From Desulfosarcina ovata subsp. ovata (GTDB lineage Bacteria; Desulfobacterota; Desulfobacteria; Desulfobacterales; Desulfosarcinaceae), in NCBI RefSeq assembly GCF_009689005.1, contig NZ_AP021879.1:1240001-1304000 (forward strand): a DNA stretch of 64,000 nt, read 5' to 3'. The notes under the pieces are model-generated. The model had not been told where the DNA came from. It made no database searches and saw only the letters and a program-made list of their open reading frames with translations. The first letter of the stretch is position 1. Each line of letters starts with the position of its first letter. The position numbers were made by a program, and so were the translations under genes. This document shows positions 1 to 7,350 of the stretch, piece after piece.

Positions 1-1
1 T

Positions 2-148
2 ATCTTCCATATTTTCAGCCAACGCATCACCCCCACCAGCATCTGGCAGGTCCGTATGCTCCGCATGGAGTGCAAAGATTTGTTGGCTCATCTTGACGCC
101 TTCGATCAGTGGCGGCGCGATCAGCACCGGTTATGGCGGGTAAAGTAA
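2..148 (+). CDS. C-terminal end of an unidentified protein (5' truncated by the window edge)
   Basis: An open frame runs from the window edge to a TAA at 146-148 and gives 48 residues rich in Arg, Trp and His. The end reads like an amphipathic helix (LLAHLDAFDQWRRDQHR). No family was recognised from so short a tail. It lies 226 bp upstream of the sigma-54 activator on the same strand. It could be the real 3' end of a gene or a chance open frame. Confidence 0.4.
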   Translation: MFHIFSQRITPTSIWQVRMLRMECKDLLAHLDAFDQWRRDQHRLWRVK

Positions 149-374
149 CGCTTTAATTGGTTACCCAATGACCGTGACCCCGCCTGTGCGGCAACCTTCC
201 GTCCGTTTTCATTTCGCTTCGGCATTACTCCCACCCTTAGAATCACACTGGAACTTACCGCCCAAATAGAGTATATACACGAAACAGTTTCATTTGGCCC
301 AACGCCCGGCAACGGCCGCCCAACACCGCTGTCGGACAAATTAAACAGACAACACCGACACAGGGTCCGATTCG

Positions 375-1769
375 GTGAAAACGCATAAACCCGACCCCAT
401 ACCGCACAACGTCACCGAGATCATTCTGGAGAGCATCTCCGATGGGGTGTTCACCGTTGATCATGCCTGGCGGATCATGTCCTTTAACCGTGCGGCGGAA
501 GAGATTACCGGTATCCGCCGCGAGGAGGCTATCGGCCGACACTGCTGGGAGGTGTTCCGCGCCAACATGTGCGAAGATAACTGCGCCCTGAAACGGACCA
601 TGCAGGACGGCACAGCACTGACCAACACCAGCACCTATATCGTTAACAGCCAAAAAAAGCGGATTCCCATCAGTGTCTCCACAGCACCGCTGATCAGCAG
701 CAGTGGCGAAATTCTGGGCGGTGTGGAAACGTTCCGGGACCACAGCGTCGTGGAAGCGTTGCGCAAGCGCCTGTACGGCCGGTTTCAAATCGGCGACATC
801 GTCAGCCGCAACGATGCCATGCACGAAATCCTGGCCATTTTGCCCATGGTGGCGGAAAGTGGCAGTACTGTCCTTCTTGAGGGAGAGACCGGCACAGGAA
901 AGGAGCTTCTGGCCCGGGCCATTCACAATGCCAGTTCCCGCAAGGAGATGCCCTTTGTGGCCATCAATTGCAGTGCCCTGCCGGACAGTCTGCTTGAATC
1001 CGAGCTCTTCGGCTATAAAGCGGGGGCCTTCACCAATGCCACCCGAGACAAACCCGGCTATTTCGATATTTCCAAAGGGGGTACGATCCTGCTCGACGAA
1101 ATTGGCGAGACCAGTCCCGCGTTTCAGGTCAAACTGCTCCGTGTTCTGGAGGAGCAGGCCGTTGCCCCCCTGGGTTCGGTGCGCAAGATTAAAACGGATG
1201 TAAGGGTGATCGCTGCGACCAACAAGAATCTTTCAGACCTGGTCGCCGACGGAAAATTCCGGCAAGATCTGTTTTACCGCATCAACGTGGTTCGAATGGT
1301 TCTGCCACCACTGCGCAATCGCAAGGAGGATATTCCCCTTTTGGTCGAGCATTTCATTGAAAAAATGAACATGCTGCGTGGAAAAGCGATAACCGGTGTT
1401 GACGCCGACGTCCTGCAGGTTCTCATGTGCCACGATTATCCGGGTAATATCCGTGAACTCGAAAATATTATCGAACATGCATTTGTTCTGTGTGCATCCG
1501 GCCCGATTCAGGTCAGCCACCTGCCCGGCAATTTTTCCGGTGGTCTGCCACCTTCACATGAACGGACCCCGCTGAGTCACACCCTCAACACCACAGAGGC
1601 CATCGCCATTGTCAATGCATTGAAACGCCATGATTACAACCGGATGGCCGCAGCCAAAGCCTTGGGAATGCACAAAAGCACACTTTTTCGAAAAATTAAA
1701 AAGCTGGGTATCCCCCTGCCTGAAATCGACGGCCGCTCCCGATCAGAAAGGAAGAAGACGCCTACCTAG
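375..1769 (+). CDS. PAS-domain sigma-54-dependent transcriptional activator (Fis-type HTH)
   Basis: A bacterial enhancer-binding protein of 464 residues. A PAS sensor occupies about residues 13-120 and carries C57, C66 and C70, which may bind a metal or sense redox (inference). The AAA+ domain is at about 139-365, with Walker A GETGTGKE at 170-177 and Walker B ILLDEIG near 238. The sigma-54 contact loop reads GAFTNA at 217-222 instead of GAFTGA. A Fis-type helix-turn-helix lies near 405-448 (MAAAKALGMHKSTLFRKIKK). The chosen start is GTG at 375; a 6-bp inverted repeat TGTCGG/CCGACA (330-360) lies just before it and might be an operator. The TAG stop falls inside the left arm of a hairpin repeat. 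The likely target is the operon beginning at 2113, which has a -24/-12 promoter. The domain layout resembles activators of orange-protein type clusters in sulfate reducers (inference). Confidence 0.9.
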   Translation: MKTHKPDPIPHNVTEIILESISDGVFTVDHAWRIMSFNRAAEEITGIRREEAIGRHCWEVFRANMCEDNCALKRTMQDGTALTNTSTYIVNSQKKRIPISVSTAPLISSSGEILGGVETFRDHSVVEALRKRLYGRFQIGDIVSRNDAMHEILAILPMVAESGSTVLLEGETGTGKELLARAIHNASSRKEMPFVAINCSALPDSLLESELFGYKAGAFTNATRDKPGYFDISKGGTILLDEIGETSPAFQVKLLRVLEEQAVAPLGSVRKIKTDVRVIAATNKNLSDLVADGKFRQDLFYRINVVRMVLPPLRNRKEDIPLLVEHFIEKMNMLRGKAITGVDADVLQVLMCHDYPGNIRELENIIEHAFVLCASGPIQVSHLPGNFSGGLPPSHERTPLSHTLNTTEAIAIVNALKRHDYNRMAAAKALGMHKSTLFRKIKKLGIPLPEIDGRSRSERKKTPT

Positions 1770-1911
1770 TGTCCATCCAGAAATAGGCAAATTGGGTTGA
1801 GATCAAGGCGCCCGAAAAATTTTACCACAGGCATATGGTTGATATTCCGAGGATAAAATTTTTCGGCCAACGCCGATATCGGGCAAATTGGTCATTTCTG
1901 GATGGGCACTA
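1767..1911. repeat. Repeat A: 145-bp hairpin element with terminal inverted repeats
   Basis: The two ends are imperfect inverted repeats (TAGTGTCCATCCAGAAAT at left; the complement TAGTGCCCATCCAGAAAT at right). Inner arms also pair around CCGAAAAATTTTA, so the whole segment could fold into one long hairpin. The left end supplies the TAG stop codon of the sigma-54 activator. A related right half occurs at 61611-61648. It is non-coding. Confidence 0.75.
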
Positions 1912-2071
1912 CCTAGGCAGGGCGGCCTGCTCCGATTGTTGCAGCCGTGCCACCATAGAGATGCGCTTTTGCAATGCATGGAATTCGGATTTTACTGAAA
2001 TCCCTTGACGAAATTAAAAAATAAACCTTAAATTCAGCCGTTTTTGTCATCAGCAATCTCTCCCTGAACAC

Positions 2072-2087
2072 TGGCACAAGGCTTGCC
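2072..2087 (+). promoter_or_regulatory. Sigma-54 (-24/-12) promoter
   Basis: TGGCAC at 2072-2077 and TTGC at 2083-2086 are separated by exactly 5 bp, matching the RpoN consensus TGGCAC-N5-TTGC. It lies 26 bp before the ATG at 2113, with the ribosome binding site AAGGGGGAGA in between, so the leader would be very short. A sigma-54 activator is encoded directly upstream, which makes the pairing likely. Confidence 0.8.
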
Positions 2088-2112
2088 AGGATTCATTGGC
2101 AAGGGGGAGACA

Positions 2113-2481
2113 ATGAAAGTTGCTGTTACCGTTTGGGAGGATCGGATCTCTCCGGTGTTCGATGCATCCCGGCGTCTGTTGGTCGTCAGCATCGAAAAGG
2201 GTTGCATCGTTGACCGCTCAGTGGTGATTTTCAATCCTGAACGGCCATCCAACTTGGTAAAAACCCTTGCGGAACTGGGTGCACCGGTTCTCATTTGCGG
2301 TGCGGTATCCCGTGTCCCGGCCACCGTTATCGCCGCCGGCGGAATTGTGTTGATTCCCTTTATCGCTGGAAAGGTGGAGCGGGTTCTGGGTGCATATGCG
2401 AAAGGAGAGCCGCTGACACCGACTTTTGTAATGCCCGGATGCCTGCGCACGGCACCTGAAACCGGCAACCCCGTTCATTGA
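2113..2481 (+). CDS. NifX/NifB-family (dinitrogenase Fe-Mo cofactor type) protein
   Basis: A single-domain protein of 122 residues beginning MKVAVTVWEDRISPVFDASR. This is the typical opening of the NifX/NafY/orange-protein superfamily, which binds metal-sulfur clusters or Mo/Fe cofactors. ATG 2113 is chosen because the ribosome binding site AAGGGGGAGA sits just before it and the family start fits; an in-frame TTG at 2083 falls inside the -12 element. C-terminal Cys residues (CGAVS and the PGCLR tail) are present. It is the first gene of a sigma-54-driven operon with a receiver protein 16 bp downstream and an IscU-like scaffold. A role in metal-cofactor handling or redox signalling is inferred. 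No nif structural genes lie in the window. Confidence 0.8.
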   Translation: MKVAVTVWEDRISPVFDASRRLLVVSIEKGCIVDRSVVIFNPERPSNLVKTLAELGAPVLICGAVSRVPATVIAAGGIVLIPFIAGKVERVLGAYAKGEPLTPTFVMPGCLRTAPETGNPVH

Positions 2482-2497
2482 CTTAAAGGAGGAACCA

Positions 2498-2887
2498 TTG
2501 ATCAACGTTCTGCTTGTCACCCCGAACCGGCAAAACTTTGCCGAACTGTCATCTGCCATTGAAAAACAAAACGGTAGCGTCATTTGGGCGCAGACCGGCG
2601 ATAACGCTCTGGAAATGTTAAAAGAAAAATCTGCCGATCTCGTCGTGGCCGATGAAAACTTAGGCGATATGACCGGCCTTGAATTTGCCGAACGGCTGGT
2701 GGCACTTAACCCCATGATCAACTGTGCCCTTGTCAGCTCGCTCTCCAAAGAAGACTACCACGAAGCCAGCGAAGGGCTCGGCGTATTGATGCAACTTCCC
2801 CCCCAGCCGCGCCAGGTGGATGCAACGCGCCTGATGACGCACCTTAACCAGATTCTGGGATTCACTTCAGCAGTCGAGAAACCCTGA
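2498..2887 (+). CDS. Stand-alone response-regulator receiver domain, diverged
   Basis: A 129-residue CheY-like protein with a TTG start preceded by a strong AAAGGAGGAA. The phosphoacceptor region is kept (LVVADENLGDMTGLEF), with the Asp in VADE in the right place. The usual Lys before the last strand (the K of a TKP motif) is replaced: the segment reads GVLMQLPPQP. Loss of that Lys normally weakens the phosphorylation-driven switch, so this may be a phosphorylation-independent or scaffold receiver (inference). It has no output domain. It sits between the NifX-like and IscU-like genes in the same operon. Confidence 0.8.
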   Translation: MINVLLVTPNRQNFAELSSAIEKQNGSVIWAQTGDNALEMLKEKSADLVVADENLGDMTGLEFAERLVALNPMINCALVSSLSKEDYHEASEGLGVLMQLPPQPRQVDATRLMTHLNQILGFTSAVEKP

Positions 2888-2945
2888 TTGAAAATGCAAT
2901 CCCAAGCGTTCAATCACAAATATGATGTCATGGGGGATGGTAACC

Positions 2946-3392
2946 ATGTCTGAGGATTTTGACACCTTTGTAAACAATTTGCAGGAACAGATTTTTGATG
3001 AAGCCCGTGAGGCGTTTGGTGACGCCGGATTCGAGCGCTGGCGCAATCCGCGCTACTGCGGTCCCCTGGCCGATGCCGATGCCCACGCCCGGGTAACCGG
3101 CGAGTGCGGTGATACCATGGAAATATTTTTAAAATTTGAGAATGACCGCGTCTGTAACGCCGCCTACCGGACAGATGGCTGCGCATCGAGCACGGTGTGC
3201 GGCTCTTTTGCCGCCGAGATGACCGTGGGAAAAACCCCCGAGGAGGTAGCCGACATCAGCGGTGAGGCCATTCTGGAAAAAATCGGCCGATTCCCCGATG
3301 AAGACCACCATTGCGCCTTTCTGGCCGCTGAAACCATTCGTGAGGCATTGGGGCAGTATATGCGAAATCAGACACCGCATGGAAATAAATGA
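2946..3392 (+). CDS. IscU/NifU-N-like iron-sulfur scaffold protein
   Basis: A 148-residue protein with the three cysteine positions of IscU scaffolds: GECGD, GCASS and HHCAFLA near the C-terminus. The surrounding sequence fits the fold (VCNAAYRTDGCASST, TPEEVADISGEAILEKIG). In this family the cysteines hold a transient [2Fe-2S] cluster passed to target proteins. ATG 2946 is chosen for the GGGGGATGG upstream; an earlier in-frame ATG at 2922 adds eight residues. It is the last gene of the sigma-54-driven trio. There is no IscS or NifS nearby, so it probably serves a dedicated client rather than general assembly (inference). Confidence 0.85.
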   Translation: MSEDFDTFVNNLQEQIFDEAREAFGDAGFERWRNPRYCGPLADADAHARVTGECGDTMEIFLKFENDRVCNAAYRTDGCASSTVCGSFAAEMTVGKTPEEVADISGEAILEKIGRFPDEDHHCAFLAAETIREALGQYMRNQTPHGNK

Positions 3393-3452
3393 TCGTCGTG
3401 TAAAAAATTGAGATCAACATCGTAAAGCCGATAATCCGGACATGGGTGACGA

Positions 3453-3737
3453 TCAATACCGTTTGCGCCGCAAGGAACGCTTTTTCTTCCGTTTGCCGCC
3501 CGGATCGGCAGGTCTAACCTTTATCGCGTTGCCATCAATGCGGTTCCCATTCAACGCTTTGATGGCCTGATCCGCTTCCGAATTACTGGGCATTTCAATA
3601 AATCCATATCCCTTGGGCGTGCCCGAAAATCGGTCTTTAATAACTTTGACATGTTCAACTTCGCCGAATTCGGCAAACAGGGCTTTCAAGCGATCTTCCG
3701 TGATGTTGTTGGCCAGATTGCCGATATAGATATTCAT
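3453..3737 (-). CDS. RNA-recognition-motif (RRM) RNA-binding protein
   Basis: A 94-residue single-RRM protein. RNP2 is IYIGNL at residues 3-8 and RNP1 is KGYGFIEM in the third strand. A basic tail follows (GGKRKKKRSLRRKRY). ATG 3737 is chosen because the domain starts there and GGAGAAAGG precedes it; the open frame extends further upstream only through repeat B. Bacterial RRM proteins of this type are small RNA chaperones, often cold-induced. It is followed upstream (rightward) by a cold-shock protein gene on the same strand, with repeat B and a hairpin between them. Confidence 0.9.
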   Translation of the reverse strand: MNIYIGNLANNITEDRLKALFAEFGEVEHVKVIKDRFSGTPKGYGFIEMPSNSEADQAIKALNGNRIDGNAIKVRPADPGGKRKKKRSLRRKRY

Positions 3738-3836
3738 GCGCAAATGCCTTTCTCCCGTCGCAACGTCCCCGGCTGCGCCAAAAAGAAGCGGGTTCGAATC
3801 AGATGAGGCGGGTTGATGTTCTGGATGAGCGATGGG

Positions 3837-3942
3837 TATAGTGTTTAAGATAATGTTTTTGGCAAGGCCAGAGGGAGGAAGCCGTATTGTCATACTGCGA
3901 CGACCGATAACGCAGCCCAAAAACATTATCTTGAATGCTATA
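3837..3942. repeat. Repeat B copy 1 (106-bp MITE-like element)
   Basis: Terminal inverted repeats of about 25 bp begin TATAGTGTTTAAGATAATGT at left and TATAGCATTCAAGATAATGT at right, read inward. They enclose a core of about 55 bp with two small stems (GTAT/ATAC and CTGCG/CGCAG). Two further 106-bp copies lie at 8214-8319 (inverted) and 32322-32427. It has no coding capacity. TA at the outer edges suggests a TA target. Confidence 0.85.
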
Positions 3943-4026
3943 TAATAGAGTGAAGGGACCGAAGCGTCGTAAAAAGGTGGTACGAATGGACGATGGTCTT
4001 CTCCGGGATTCACTCCGGGAATAGCA

Positions 4027-4059
4027 AAGGGCATGCCCCGGACTGGAAGGCATGCCCTT
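4027..4059 (-). terminator. Stem-loop downstream of the cold-shock gene
   Basis: A perfect 11-bp stem AAGGGCATGCC/GGCATGCCCTT with an 11-base loop, 20 bp beyond the csp stop. Only a weak T tract follows on the minus strand, so termination strength is uncertain. Confidence 0.6.
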
Positions 4060-4078
4060 ATTTAAGCGGTAGTGCGGG

Positions 4079-4279
4079 TTAGACAGCGGTAACGTTTACC
4101 GCTGAGGGGCCTTTCGGACCTTGCTGAACATCAAAGGTCACCCGGTCACCCTCGTTCAGGCTCTTAAATCCCGTGGCGTTTATCCCTGAATGATGAACAA
4201 ACACGTCAGGACCATTTTCCTGTTCGATAAAACCGTACCCCTTGCTGTCATTAAACCATTTTACAATACCATCAGCCAT
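4079..4279 (-). CDS. Cold-shock domain protein (CspA family)
   Basis: A 66-residue CSD protein with both nucleic-acid-binding motifs: KGYGFIEQ (RNP1) and VFVHHS (RNP2). It acts as an RNA chaperone that melts secondary structure. ATG 4279 follows AAGGAGGAA closely; the frame also contains an upstream ATG at 4309 that would place the strong ribosome binding site inside the coding region, so it is not used. A stem-loop follows the stop codon. The neighbouring RRM gene points to a small cluster of RNA chaperones. Confidence 0.95.
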   Translation of the reverse strand: MADGIVKWFNDSKGYGFIEQENGPDVFVHHSGINATGFKSLNEGDRVTFDVQQGPKGPSAVNVTAV

Positions 4280-4467
4280 GTCGACTTCCTCCTTTCTTAA
4301 AATTTTCAATGTTGCAGACTGGAGGATGCCATTTTGACAAATGGTGAGTTCCTACAGAAAGAAACGGCCCTCTATTGCAGTGGGATTGAATTGAATTTGC
4401 CTACATTACCTGTTATTGCTTCAGAATGCAAATTAATTATTTGCTTCTTAAAAAAAAGTCAACTTGA

Positions 4468-4722
4468 TCATCTGGAGGCCTGCTTCACCGCGCGCCGCAG
4501 TGCCGCGGTGATTTTCCTGGCCGGCCAAGCCGTCACCGACCAACCGATCACCATGATCATCAGCCATACCACCACCTCTGCAGCCTGAGTCAGTTCCCGA
4601 CTCTGAGCGACCAGTGGTCCCAATAGGACCGCACCAACAAAACCGGCAGCGATACGCCAGGCATCTTCGGAAAAAAGGAGATAAAAGAAAATATAAGAAA
4701 CCGTGATGGGACGTTTTTGCAT
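4468..4722 (-). CDS. Small inner-membrane protein of unknown function
   Basis: An 84-residue protein with two likely membrane segments (about residues 22-42, around IAAGFVGAVLLGPLVA, and 50-68, around VVWLMIMVIGWSVTAW) and a basic C-terminal end (RKITAALRRAVKQASR). ATG 4722 is chosen because AAGGAG stands five bases before it; a GTG two codons earlier is possible. No family recognised. It is transcribed alone. Confidence 0.65.
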   Translation of the reverse strand: MQKRPITVSYIFFYLLFSEDAWRIAAGFVGAVLLGPLVAQSRELTQAAEVVVWLMIMVIGWSVTAWPARKITAALRRAVKQASR

Positions 4723-4897
4723 ACTCACTCCTTATAACCAATGTCACGTTATTCGCTTTGAATAATGGCTTTTTTACCTTCGGTCAAGGTTGATGAATGC
4801 AAATCTGAAATTTCAATTGACGTCTTTTAATTTCTGCGGGGGTCAAGTATAGATAAGGCATACCGCCTTAGCGGACAATATTGGCCGACATACCATT

Positions 4898-5515
4898 ATG
4901 GATTTACTGACCAGCTTCAAAATACTGGGGATTACCCCCCTGTCAGACGCCGACCAGGCAAAACACGCCTACAAAGCCCAGGTGCGACGCTGGCATCCGG
5001 ATCAGTTTCCCGAAGGCTCGGCCTCCAAAATCCAGGCCGAGGAACAGCTCAAGCGAATCAATGTCGCCTATGCCCGAATCCGGCAGCACCTGGCCACCCA
5101 TCGACCCGATACAGGGCCGACATCCGACGCCGAACCAGCCTGTAGGCCACCAAAGAAATCTCCAAACGGCCACGTCGCCCCTGAAAAAAAGAGAAAACGC
5201 TCCTGGATGGATCATTTGTTCGACGCATTGAATTCGTTTTCCGGCGGGGATGATGACGCCGGGCCAAGTGCGGTGGGTGAAACCGACGCCAAACGGCAGC
5301 GCCGCAGTTTCAAACAGGTTCTTGATGAGATGGCCTGCGGCAAAGTTCCGGAAGAGGGATCGCCTTCCCCCCGTCCAGCACCCACTTACCGGTGCCGCAC
5401 CACCGGATACCGGCAGCCTGGCCGCCAATCGAATACCGATGCAGTGGATGGAACGGCGCGGGTCGAGCCAATCAAGCCGGTGGGCCGGGTTCGCGGCATC
5501 GGCAGAAACCGATAG
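4898..5515 (+). CDS. J-domain (DnaJ-like) protein
   Basis: A 205-residue protein. The N-terminal 65 residues form a J domain with the HPD motif (RRWHPDQFP), which stimulates the ATPase of an Hsp70. No zinc-finger or CTD chaperone domains follow, so it is a class III J protein. The rest is low-complexity and basic, with one conserved-looking piece (RRSFKQVLDEMACGKV) that may be its client- or partner-binding part. It converges on pepD. The DnaK partner is not in the window. Confidence 0.85.
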   Translation: MDLLTSFKILGITPLSDADQAKHAYKAQVRRWHPDQFPEGSASKIQAEEQLKRINVAYARIRQHLATHRPDTGPTSDAEPACRPPKKSPNGHVAPEKKRKRSWMDHLFDALNSFSGGDDDAGPSAVGETDAKRQRRSFKQVLDEMACGKVPEEGSPSPRPAPTYRCRTTGYRQPGRQSNTDAVDGTARVEPIKPVGRVRGIGRNR

Positions 5516-5568
5516 CGCCACGGAAAAATACCGGACCATCCCTGTCTATCGAAGCATGCCCTGCCTTT

Positions 5569-7029
5569 TCATTGGCCGTTATTACCGAAGGATTCCAACA
5601 GGGCAACCAGCAGACGCCACACTTTTTCGACTGACGGCAAATAGAGCCGCTCCGAGGGCGAATGGGGATTTTCAATGGTCGGCCCCATGGAAATCATATC
5701 CATTCCCGGACAGTGAGCACCAATAACCCCGCACTCCAGTCCGGCGTGAATCACCTCGACCCTTGCGTCGGTGGCAAACAATTCCCGGTAGAGGGTGGTA
5801 CAACGCTGGAGCAATGCGGAATCACGGTTCATGGGCCACGACGGATACCCCGCATCGGTCGTGGCCCGGGCACCGGCAAGTCGACCGGCCGCCTCGACGG
5901 TCCGGCAAATGGCACCCAGCCGGGACGGGATTGAACTTCGCTGGCTGGTTATGACCGACAGCGTTTCGTCCTCGATGGACACCATGGCCAGATTGGCTGA
6001 CGTCTGCACCAGTAATGGGAGTTGGGCATCCATTTCGATGGGCCCGTCGGGCAGGGCCAAGAGCAGTTCAACCAGCAGGGCTGAATCTTTTTCAGTGATA
6101 CCGCGACATGGTTCAGCGGCCGGTCCTTGTTGATCCAATTGAATGGTCAACCCGGAATCTGTTGCCAAATATTCATTCCGGATCGTGTCGGCAAGCGAGC
6201 TGACCGTGGACGCCACCATCGCCGCCTGATCACCGGGACAGGCCAAAAGCGCCCTGCAGTTTCGTGGAATCACATTTTTTCGGGTGCCTCCGCTGATTGA
6301 TACGATGCGAAGGGGGACGGTCGCCATGGCGGCGTCCAGCAGGCGCGCCATCAGCTTGTTGGCATTGGCGCGATGTTTGGCAATATCGAGACCGCTGTGT
6401 CCTCCCTGCAGGCCATCGACAGAGACTGAAAGCAGCTCGTATCCACGGTCAACCGGCTGAAACGCCAGGGGTCGCCGGATGGTGGTATCCCGCCCGCCGG
6501 CACATCCGACGACGAACAGTCCCTCATCCTCGGAATCCAGGTTGACCAGTATTTTCCCTGAAAGCAATCCCGGGTCCATCCCGAGGGCACCGGTCAAACC
6601 GGTCTCCTCGTCCACCGTAAAAAATAGTTCCAGGGATGGGTGGGCGATGGTCGGGTTGTCCACCAGGGCCAGTGCCATGGCGATGGCGACTCCATTATCC
6701 GCCCCCAGGGTGGTCTCGACAGCGGTCAACCAGGGCCCATCTTCAACCATGCGGATCGGGTCCTTAAAAAAATCGTGGGCCGAACCGGCGTCTTTTTCGC
6801 AAACCATGTCCATATGTCCCTGTAGAATAATGGTGGGGGCCTTTTCGAAGCCCTGGCTGGCCGGCACCTGAATGATCAGGTTGCCGATCCGATCCGACAA
6901 AACCGTCAATCCTCTCTGCCCCCCCCACTGCGTGAGCCAACGCGAAATCTGCTGCTCCTGTTTTGAGCATCGCGGATGCTGGTTAATCTGTTCAAAATAG
7001 TCAATCACCGCACGGGTCGGTTTATGCAT
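5569..7029 (-). CDS. pepD: Aminoacyl-histidine dipeptidase (PepD, M20C metallopeptidase)
   Basis: A cytosolic di-zinc peptidase of 486 residues that cleaves dipeptides such as Xaa-His. The M20 metal ligands are visible in order: GHMDMV, GADNGVAIAMA, the general base pair in VDEETGLTGA, NLDSEDEG and, near the end, NPHSPSERL. The length matches the E. coli enzyme (485 residues). ATG 7029 is preceded by TAGGAGATTG. The promoter region contains a 27-bp palindromic scar of a repeat-D type element (7049-7075). It is transcribed alone and converges on the J-domain gene. Confidence 0.95.
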   Translation of the reverse strand: MHKPTRAVIDYFEQINQHPRCSKQEQQISRWLTQWGGQRGLTVLSDRIGNLIIQVPASQGFEKAPTIILQGHMDMVCEKDAGSAHDFFKDPIRMVEDGPWLTAVETTLGADNGVAIAMALALVDNPTIAHPSLELFFTVDEETGLTGALGMDPGLLSGKILVNLDSEDEGLFVVGCAGGRDTTIRRPLAFQPVDRGYELLSVSVDGLQGGHSGLDIAKHRANANKLMARLLDAAMATVPLRIVSISGGTRKNVIPRNCRALLACPGDQAAMVASTVSSLADTIRNEYLATDSGLTIQLDQQGPAAEPCRGITEKDSALLVELLLALPDGPIEMDAQLPLLVQTSANLAMVSIEDETLSVITSQRSSIPSRLGAICRTVEAAGRLAGARATTDAGYPSWPMNRDSALLQRCTTLYRELFATDARVEVIHAGLECGVIGAHCPGMDMISMGPTIENPHSPSERLYLPSVEKVWRLLVALLESFGNNGQ

Positions 7030-7048
7030 GGTTCAATCTCCTACGCTT

Positions 7049-7075
7049 AGGCGATTGGCGGATAAGAAATCGCCT
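7049..7075. repeat. Collapsed remnant of a repeat-D element (the two ends fused)
   Basis: The segment starts with AGGCGATTGGCGGA and ends with AAATCGCCT. These are the left and right termini of the 159-bp element at 30769-30927, joined with almost nothing between. It lies 20 bp upstream of the pepD start codon. Confidence 0.55.
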
Positions 7076-7156
7076 AAAAAAAGCCGGTCAAGGCATGGGA
7101 AAAAAAGCCGATACTAAATGAAACCCTGGTGGAAATAAAGGAAACCCTTTCGTCCC

Positions 7157-7327
7157 ATGAACACCAAACTCCTGATCATCATCGCATTTGTTTATTTTCT
7201 TGCCTGGAAAAGAGGCGCGGATAGCTTTCTGCTATTCTGCGGCCTGTTTGCCGCAGGTCTTTGCATCTGTGTGTTTCTCTACCGTGCGGAGAACGTGCGT
7301 GCGGTGAATAAAAAAGATACCGGCTAA
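7157..7327 (+). CDS. Small two-helix membrane protein, unknown
   Basis: A 56-residue frame, MNTKLLIIIAFVYFLAWKRG onward, with a hydrophobic helix at residues 4-16 and a second at about 23-42 (FLLFCGLFAAGLCICVFLYR), then a basic hydrophilic tail. The ribosome binding site is weak (AAAGGAAA about 13 bp upstream). It lies between divergent pepD and the convergent inositol-monophosphatase-like gene. It might be spurious, but the ordered hydrophobic pattern and clean start and stop favour a real small protein. Confidence 0.5.
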   Translation: MNTKLLIIIAFVYFLAWKRGADSFLLFCGLFAAGLCICVFLYRAENVRAVNKKDTG

Positions 7328-7350
7328 GCGTTTATTAAGATCCGCAGGCA

